Below, in pieces: positions 61,809-64,000 of a stretch of DNA of 64,000 nucleotides (position 1 is its first letter; each line of letters begins with the position of its first letter). Below the pieces are notes generated by a model. The model worked only from the letters and a program-made list of their open reading frames with translations. It made no database searches and was not told where the DNA came from. This stretch comes from Paludibacter sp963678465. Its GTDB lineage: Bacteria > Bacteroidota > Bacteroidia > Bacteroidales > Paludibacteraceae. The translations under genes and the position numbers were made by a program. The stretch is from contig OY782858.1 in NCBI GenBank assembly GCA_963678465.1, forward strand, positions 1,922,001 to 1,986,000. Reading direction: 5' to 3'.

Positions 61809-62011
61809 ATCCTGAAAGGATTGCCTTTGCATAACCCCCGGATTTATCCGGGGGATAAAGATATAAAGCAAGCAAGAACCCCGTAGCGGGTTCTCCAACA
61901 AATACATATATCAGGTCAACCACCTACGGGGTTGTATTATTGGAGTTATTCTCATCCCCCGGTTGCACTTCGCTTACCGGGGGTTACTCACAGTCAACTC
62001 CTGACGGAGTT
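61809..62011. repeat. Cluster of short palindromes (REP-like)
   Basis: In order: AATCC/GGATT; CCCCCGG/CCGGGGG (61835-61854); AGAACCC/GGGTTCT (61875-61894); AACCACCTACGGGGTT (61918-61932); CCCCCGG/CCGGGGG with a 14-base loop (61956-61983); AACTCCTGACGGAGTT (61996-62011). All within a 490-base gap with no gene. The CCGGGGG and CCCCGTAG(C)GGG elements are familiar as Bacteroidota intergenic repeats. Confidence 0.82.
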
Positions 62012-62065
62012 TTTCGGTAAGTGCTATTTAAAAGTAAATACAAACCTATATAAAACAAAATTCAA

Positions 62066-62809
62066 ATGAAAAAAATGCTGACGTTTCTCTTCATTGTGCT
62101 AATGGCTCCCATTTGTAATGCGCAGGAAGAAATCATTTTCAACAAACAGGACATTGATAAAAAGGACATAAAAGTATCCAAAACACTACAGGGACTGGAA
62201 TTTGGTATTGATTTTATCCGTGTTTTGCCCAGCTTGGGCAAAGGAGGATATGAGTTCGGATCAATGGAAACCCATCTAAACTATTTTCACGAAAGCCGGA
62301 TAGCGAGTACATGGACTTTGAATAAATCGGTGGGGATAGCCAATGCATTTTACCGTACACTCACTAATGAAAATATATTACCTGGTGGATATGGTAGCAG
62401 TACTCAGGTTGAGAAATATTTTTATAACCTGACATTACAGTTGAAAGTTGAACCGCGCTGGTATTTCGACCAACGGCAGCGATACCGCGAAAATAAAAGC
62501 ACCCGCAACAACACAGGCTGGTTTCTTTCTCTCCCGCTTATGCTTTCTACAAATCTGATTCAACAACCTGTAGCCGGTAGTCCAGCTGGTTGGTTTCCCG
62601 AAAAATTCGGATTAGAAATTATGGCGCCTCCCACCATTGGGTATCGTAATTCTTTTGCCGAAAACTTATTTATTGAAGTTAGCGCCGGATATATTCCAGT
62701 GCGTTCAAGCTTTTATAATGGTGCTTTTTATATGAGGTCGGCCAAAAAAGTTGGTGCCTTCTCGGCCGACAGTTTTAACTCCGAACTAAAAGTAGCTTAT
62801 ACATTTTAA
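62066..62809 (+). CDS. Secreted, probable outer-membrane protein
   Basis: 247 residues. Signal peptide (1-20, APICNAQ), an Asp/Lys-rich linker, then beta-strand-rich sequence (LQGLEFGIDFIRVLPSLG, LTLQLKVEPRWYFDQRQRY, GWFLSLPLMLSTNL) ending in SELKVAYTF, a typical barrel C-terminal strand. No specific family recognised. Confidence 0.78.
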   Translation: MKKMLTFLFIVLMAPICNAQEEIIFNKQDIDKKDIKVSKTLQGLEFGIDFIRVLPSLGKGGYEFGSMETHLNYFHESRIASTWTLNKSVGIANAFYRTLTNENILPGGYGSSTQVEKYFYNLTLQLKVEPRWYFDQRQRYRENKSTRNNTGWFLSLPLMLSTNLIQQPVAGSPAGWFPEKFGLEIMAPPTIGYRNSFAENLFIEVSAGYIPVRSSFYNGAFYMRSAKKVGAFSADSFNSELKVAYTF

Positions 62810-62841
62810 TGAATTTTCCTAAGCACATGATAAAAAAAACA

Positions 62842-63044
62842 GAACGCGGATAAGGCGGATAAGGCGGATAATGATAATGACGGATTTAGTCCTGATTTTA
62901 TTTACTTCGTAAATGACGGATGATAAGTCAGGATTGAAAATCAGCTGACTTCACTTGTGAAGTCTAAATCTGTTATTAAATCCATTCCCGATAGATATTG
63001 GAATTCAACCGTAAAAATCTGCTTCATCCGCCTTATCCGCGTTC
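62842..63044. repeat. 19-base inverted repeat enclosing nested palindromes
   Basis: Exact arms GAACGCGGATAAGGCGGAT (62842-62860) and its reverse complement (63026-63044). Inside: TTTACTTCGTAAA (62901-62913), AGTCCTGA paired with TCAGGATT, and GACTTCACTTGTGAAGTC (62947-62964). The left arm also has a tandem TAAGGCGGA. No gene fits in the gap. Confidence 0.82.
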
Positions 63045-63119
63045 CTATTTCTACTAATTATTATTGAAATACAATTTTCGTCATGTACTAAATAAACGTT
63101 CTACAAATAACATCGACCT

Positions 63120-63935
63120 GTGAAATTAAAATATGTTTTTATAATAGCGATGGCTGTATCGGTTTTCGCTTCGTGTGGAAAAATAACCGAAGAAGAGGGG
63201 GTATTGCAGCTACAATCTCTTCCTGTTGTGTTTTCGGTGATATCGCCTCTCAACCCGGTGCAGGTAAGTTTATCCAAAACCATTGTCCCGAACGGGAGCA
63301 ACGATACTATTTATTATCCGTCGGCAAGGGTATATGTTTGTGGCGACGATAAAGAGTGGACAGAGCTTAGCCGTGAATCATTAGAAGTGGCAGTTTACAA
63401 AGATGTAAACAATAAAATTAAAGTAACTGAAGGCAAGACTTATTTTCTACGTGTCGACATTGCCGGTACTACTGTGTCAGCACAAACCACAGTGCCCATA
63501 CAAAAAGGAAAAATAGTAGCAGCGGAATTTATTGCCGATAGCGAACAATCACCCGACTTTGATCGATATCTTGGAACACTGACTGTAAAGCTTGAGCTAA
63601 ACAAAACCGATCCTTACGTACTCACAGCCTACGCTGATTACATTGGCAGTGATTACAGTACTTTTCTGCAACAAAGCAGCATTACCGATCGTATAAGTAT
63701 TCCGGACAGTGTAAGTGCTTTCAATCTTCATCTGATCACTTTCGACCCCTATCTTGCAAAGTATTGGGCAGCAAAAGCAATAGCATCCCAACAAAGTTTT
63801 TCGGAAGGTGATCTCTCCGTTTTTATTGGTACATTTAATGGACTGTTGCCACCCTACTCCAATATAGTGAATGGGGTAGGATTGTTTGGCAGCTATGCGG
63901 CAGATACAAAAAACGTAAAAGTCGCTCAACCCTAA
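63120..63935 (+). CDS. DUF4249 family lipoprotein
   Basis: 271 residues from GTG 63120. Signal with lipidation Cys in VSVFASCGKI. DUF4249 pattern: LPVVFSVISPLNPVQVSLSKT, YPSARVYVCGDDKEWTELS, EGKTYFLRVDIAGTTVSAQTTVP, then a C-terminal beta region. DUF4249 genes usually follow a TonB-dependent receptor gene; here the previous gene is a smaller barrel-like protein. Confidence 0.85.
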   Translation: MKLKYVFIIAMAVSVFASCGKITEEEGVLQLQSLPVVFSVISPLNPVQVSLSKTIVPNGSNDTIYYPSARVYVCGDDKEWTELSRESLEVAVYKDVNNKIKVTEGKTYFLRVDIAGTTVSAQTTVPIQKGKIVAAEFIADSEQSPDFDRYLGTLTVKLELNKTDPYVLTAYADYIGSDYSTFLQQSSITDRISIPDSVSAFNLHLITFDPYLAKYWAAKAIASQQSFSEGDLSVFIGTFNGLLPPYSNIVNGVGLFGSYAADTKNVKVAQP

Positions 63936-64000
63936 TGCCAGCACAACAAATAAACCCAATGGACATCGGCAAAACACACAAAGACATGATTAGCATTGTC
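63935..64000 (+). CDS. Possible start of a further gene, cut by window edge
   Basis: An ATG overlapping the DUF4249 stop (TAATG) opens a frame of 22 codons that runs to the window end. Overlapping stop-start suggests translational coupling. Too short to identify. Confidence 0.3.
   Translation, partial: MPAQQINPMDIGKTHKDMISIV

Overview
The window reads as Bacteroidota chromosome, most likely order Bacteroidales. Evidence: SusC/SusD/SusE-type outer-membrane genes, LytTR and TPR-HTH regulators, DUF3244, DUF4249 and DUF4861 families, and repeated promoters of the Bacteroidota form TTG-N18-20-TAnnTTTG. A Paludibacter-like relative is a guess; no marker here settles the genus. No CRISPR array, rRNA operon, recognisable transposase or integrase was seen.

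Layout. 1-12.7 kb is mostly housekeeping: thrS (cut by the window edge), an Smr-domain gene, queA, a PAS histidine kinase lacking the usual phospho-acceptor His, guaA, a four-helix-bundle (23S-IVS-protein-like) gene with a tandem partial copy, a TatD nuclease, tRNA-Ser(GGA), an ExbB/ExbD energy-transduction operon and rimM. 12.9-15.9 kb holds a GH28 pectinase and a DUF4861 protein. 15.9-22.9 kb is a complete minus-strand trpBEGDCFA operon preceded by a leader peptide with three consecutive Trp codons and a terminator, i.e. a classic attenuator. 23-28.8 kb has a lipoprotein-like peptide deformylase, DUF456, an alpha/beta-hydrolase-like protein, a LytTR regulator, a patatin and a class-I aminotransferase.

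28.9-48 kb is a glycan-utilisation locus: minus-strand susC-susD-susE-susE/F, divergent from a LacI-type regulator with a candidate CG-centred operator between them, then on the plus strand a second four-helix-bundle gene, an MFS sugar transporter, a GH65 phosphorylase-like protein (with Met where the family has its catalytic Glu), a GH9 enzyme, a secreted GH13 and an acyltransferase. The likely logic is surface binding and uptake of an alpha-glucan, periplasmic GH13 cleavage, MFS import and cytosolic GH65 phosphorolysis.

48.5-55.3 kb is an AT-rich accessory island of lone minus-strand genes, several followed within 7-12 bases of the stop by a related 110-200-bp repeat with CTAA(C/T)...(G/A)TTAG ends. 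It resembles an integron-type cassette array without integrase. One cassette encodes a minimal 137-aa GGDEF cyclase overlapping a 473-aa protein I do not recognise: the best candidate for an undescribed signalling or defence pair. A 21-bp GC-rich minisatellite and a gene remnant close the island.

55.3-64 kb carries a TPR-HTH regulator, DUF3244, FN3 and PKD lipoproteins, beta-barrel-like proteins and a DUF4249 lipoprotein, with palindromic intergenic repeats.

A window-wide theme is a lexicon of degenerate short-period word repeats in gene gaps. They bracket both four-helix-bundle genes as inverted arms, flank the acyltransferase as direct composite arrays, and run into coding sequence of queA, the MFS gene and the GH13 gene; a separate palindromic repeat enters trpE.
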